Assembly: GCA_905194705.1 (NCBI GenBank)
Contig: CAJJTI010000102.1
Location: forward strand, 1 to 6,855
Reading direction: 5' to 3'
DNA length: 6,855 nucleotides
Source: an uncultured Solobacterium sp.
GTDB lineage: Bacteria > Bacillota_I > Bacilli_A > Erysipelotrichales > Erysipelotrichaceae
Positions 5,629 through 6,855 of this stretch are shown piece by piece. A model generated the notes under the pieces. The model ran no database searches and was not told the DNA's origin. It saw nothing but the letters and a program-made list of their open reading frames with translations. The position numbers were made by a program, and so were the translations under genes. Positions within the stretch are counted from its first letter, which is position 1; every line of letters begins with the position of its first letter.

Positions 5629-6855
5629 TTTTTAATCTTATTTAATAAATTTACACCATATTCGGTATTTTTTGGATCAAATGATGCATAAGATACTACT
5701 AAAGTTTTTGTATCTAATTTATCATGCAAAAAATGGGATAAGGTGTAAATTTTTATTTTGTTTTCTGAAGCAATTTTTTCGACAATTTTATCACTTATGT
5801 TATATGGATATTTAATAAGTAACTGTAGGCCTAAATCAGCTTCTTTAATTGTTAATTCTTCGTAAATTTCAGCCGTTTTGATTTCAGATAAAAATATATT
5901 TCGAATATCTTTATATATTTTTTTCTTGCGATTTAAATGTCTTTCATAACTTCCACTTTGAATAAATTTAGATAAAACTAATTGATCGTATACTGGCACA
6001 GCACAATTCAAAATAGACATTTTCTGTATATATGATGAAACTAGTCTTTTAGGAAGAATCATATAGGCAATGCGAAAAGAAGGATTTAATGTAACAGAAA
6101 AAGTATTTAAATAGATTACATTATTATCATCAAGTGAAAATAAAGGATTAATCAGTTTTCCTTTTAAACGTAGTTCCACATCATAGTCATCTTCGATAAT
6201 AAAAGCATTTTTTTCTTTTGCCCATTTAAGCAGTTCATATCTTCTTGATATAGGCATAGTAATACCAGTAGGGTAGTGATGATTTGTAGAAACATGTACT
6301 AAATCAATTTCTTTCTGATAAAGTATATTCATATTTATGCCTTTATCATCAAGGGGAATATAGTCGAAATTTACATCATTTAACTGATAGATTTTAGATA
6401 TATTTAAATAGCTTGGATCTTCTACAGCATATTTTTTTTCTCTTCCAAAATAGTTGATTAGTAGACTGTATAAATTTTCACTTCCTGAACCAATAATAAC
6501 CTGACTGCTTGAAACATTCATCGCTAAATTCTCATTCACATAACTTGCAATAGTTTGTCTTAGTTCTAGTAAACCATTAGAAGGACATTTATTTAACAAT
6601 ATTTCAGCGTCATTTGTAAGAATATTGCGACCTATTTTTTGCCATACACTAAAAGGAAAAGATTCGATGCCAGTATATGTATTGATAAAATTAAAAATAT
6701 AATCGGGCTTTATTTCTACTAATTCTTCTTCAGGTATAGAAACAGCTTTCTTTTCAATTTCTAAAACATTAATATAAAAACCTGATTTTTCTTTACTGTA
6801 AATATAACCTTCAGAAACCAGCTGATTATATGCATTTTCAACAGTTATTATAGAA
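5613..6855 (-). CDS. MocR-type regulator (GntR winged helix + aminotransferase-like domain), N-terminus outside window, PLP lysine missing
   Basis: Partial protein of 413 residues; the start lies beyond 6855, and a TTG at 6599 is an internal Leu codon. Residues 1-29 are the end of a GntR winged helix (TVENAYNQLVSEGYIY...SGFYI). A linker follows, then from about residue 50 a fold-type I aminotransferase domain: LLNKCPSNGLLELRQ, IIGSGSENLYSLL, VEDPSYLN, NHHYPTGITMPISRR and IIEDDYDVELR. The last carries the Asp and Tyr that contact PLP in GabR. Order and spacing are those of MocR regulators such as GabR and PdxR, which bind DNA through the N-domain and sense PLP or amino-compounds through the C-domain. 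Oddly, the PLP-lysine motif (usually GTFSK) reads NTFSV, with Val at residue 254 (codon 6095-6093), and the C-terminal RLGF-like motif reads VVSY. The frame is unbroken, so it is not an obvious pseudogene. Target genes are unknown; the region upstream of the gene is outside the window. Confidence 0.88.
   Translation of the reverse strand, partial: SIITVENAYNQLVSEGYIYSKEKSGFYINVLEIEKKAVSIPEEELVEIKPDYIFNFINTYTGIESFPFSVWQKIGRNILTNDAEILLNKCPSNGLLELRQTIASYVNENLAMNVSSSQVIIGSGSENLYSLLINYFGREKKYAVEDPSYLNISKIYQLNDVNFDYIPLDDKGINMNILYQKEIDLVHVSTNHHYPTGITMPISRRYELLKWAKEKNAFIIEDDYDVELRLKGKLINPLFSLDDNNVIYLNTFSVTLNPSFRIAYMILPKRLVSSYIQKMSILNCAVPVYDQLVLSKFIQSGSYERHLNRKKKIYKDIRNIFLSEIKTAEIYEELTIKEADLGLQLLIKYPYNISDKIVEKIASENKIKIYTLSHFLHDKLDTKTLVVSYASFDPKNTEYGVNLLNKIKNYASE

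Noticed and set aside
5651..5672. Possible terminator after the deaminase (ACC...GGT followed by T run)
   Set aside because: The stem is only about three base pairs; the T run is coding sequence of the minus-strand gene.
5613..6599. Treating the regulator as starting at the TTG at 6599
   Set aside because: The frame continues open to the window edge and the added residues form a recognisable GntR winged-helix end and linker, so TTG is an internal Leu codon.

Overview
The window is an AT-rich, gene-dense stretch of bacterial chromosome. The gene content and order (smc, ftsY, ylxM in tandem), strong GGAGG ribosome binding sites, a YlxM homologue, an NrnA-type DHH phosphoesterase and acetate kinase all point to a low-GC Gram-positive (Firmicutes/Bacillota) anaerobe. 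The Erysipelotrichia are a plausible home, but that is inference. TGA is a true stop here: it ends smc and the minus-strand regulator, and tryptophan is TGG. This argues against a Mollicute with the altered genetic code.

Bases 1-4239 are a tightly packed plus-strand operon: the 3' part of smc, then ftsY, ylxM, ackA and nrnA. Successive genes overlap by 4, 11 and 8 bp, and the last pair is separated by a single base, so translational coupling is likely throughout. The first half concerns chromosome organisation (SMC) and co-translational protein targeting (FtsY, the SRP receptor, and YlxM, an SRP-linked helix-turn-helix protein). The second half is metabolic: acetate kinase (ATP from acetyl phosphate) and a nanoRNA/pAp phosphoesterase. 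The ffh gene, which usually follows ylxM in Firmicutes, is absent and ackA takes its place.

After a 39 bp gap comes hup (HU nucleoid protein, 90 residues), closed by a hairpin with a T-rich tail at about 4559-4591. Directly behind it is a Zn-dependent adenosine deaminase gene (337 residues after correcting the start to 4615). The deaminase gene has hardly any room for a promoter of its own, so it is probably fed by read-through of that hairpin.

On the minus strand, converging on the deaminase gene and overlapping its end by 16 bp, lies a MocR-type regulator (GntR winged helix fused to a fold-type I aminotransferase domain). It runs off the right edge of the window, so its N-terminus is missing. 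This is the most interesting gene here. Its reading frame is intact for 413 codons, but the lysine that should hold pyridoxal phosphate is a valine. The C-terminal arginine expected to bind the substrate carboxylate also appears to be a valine, and the usual Arg of the GntR recognition helix is an isoleucine. It looks like a MocR protein that has lost PLP chemistry while keeping its fold.

There is no gap above 300 bases without a gene. I saw no tRNA, rRNA, CRISPR array, insertion sequence or phage gene.
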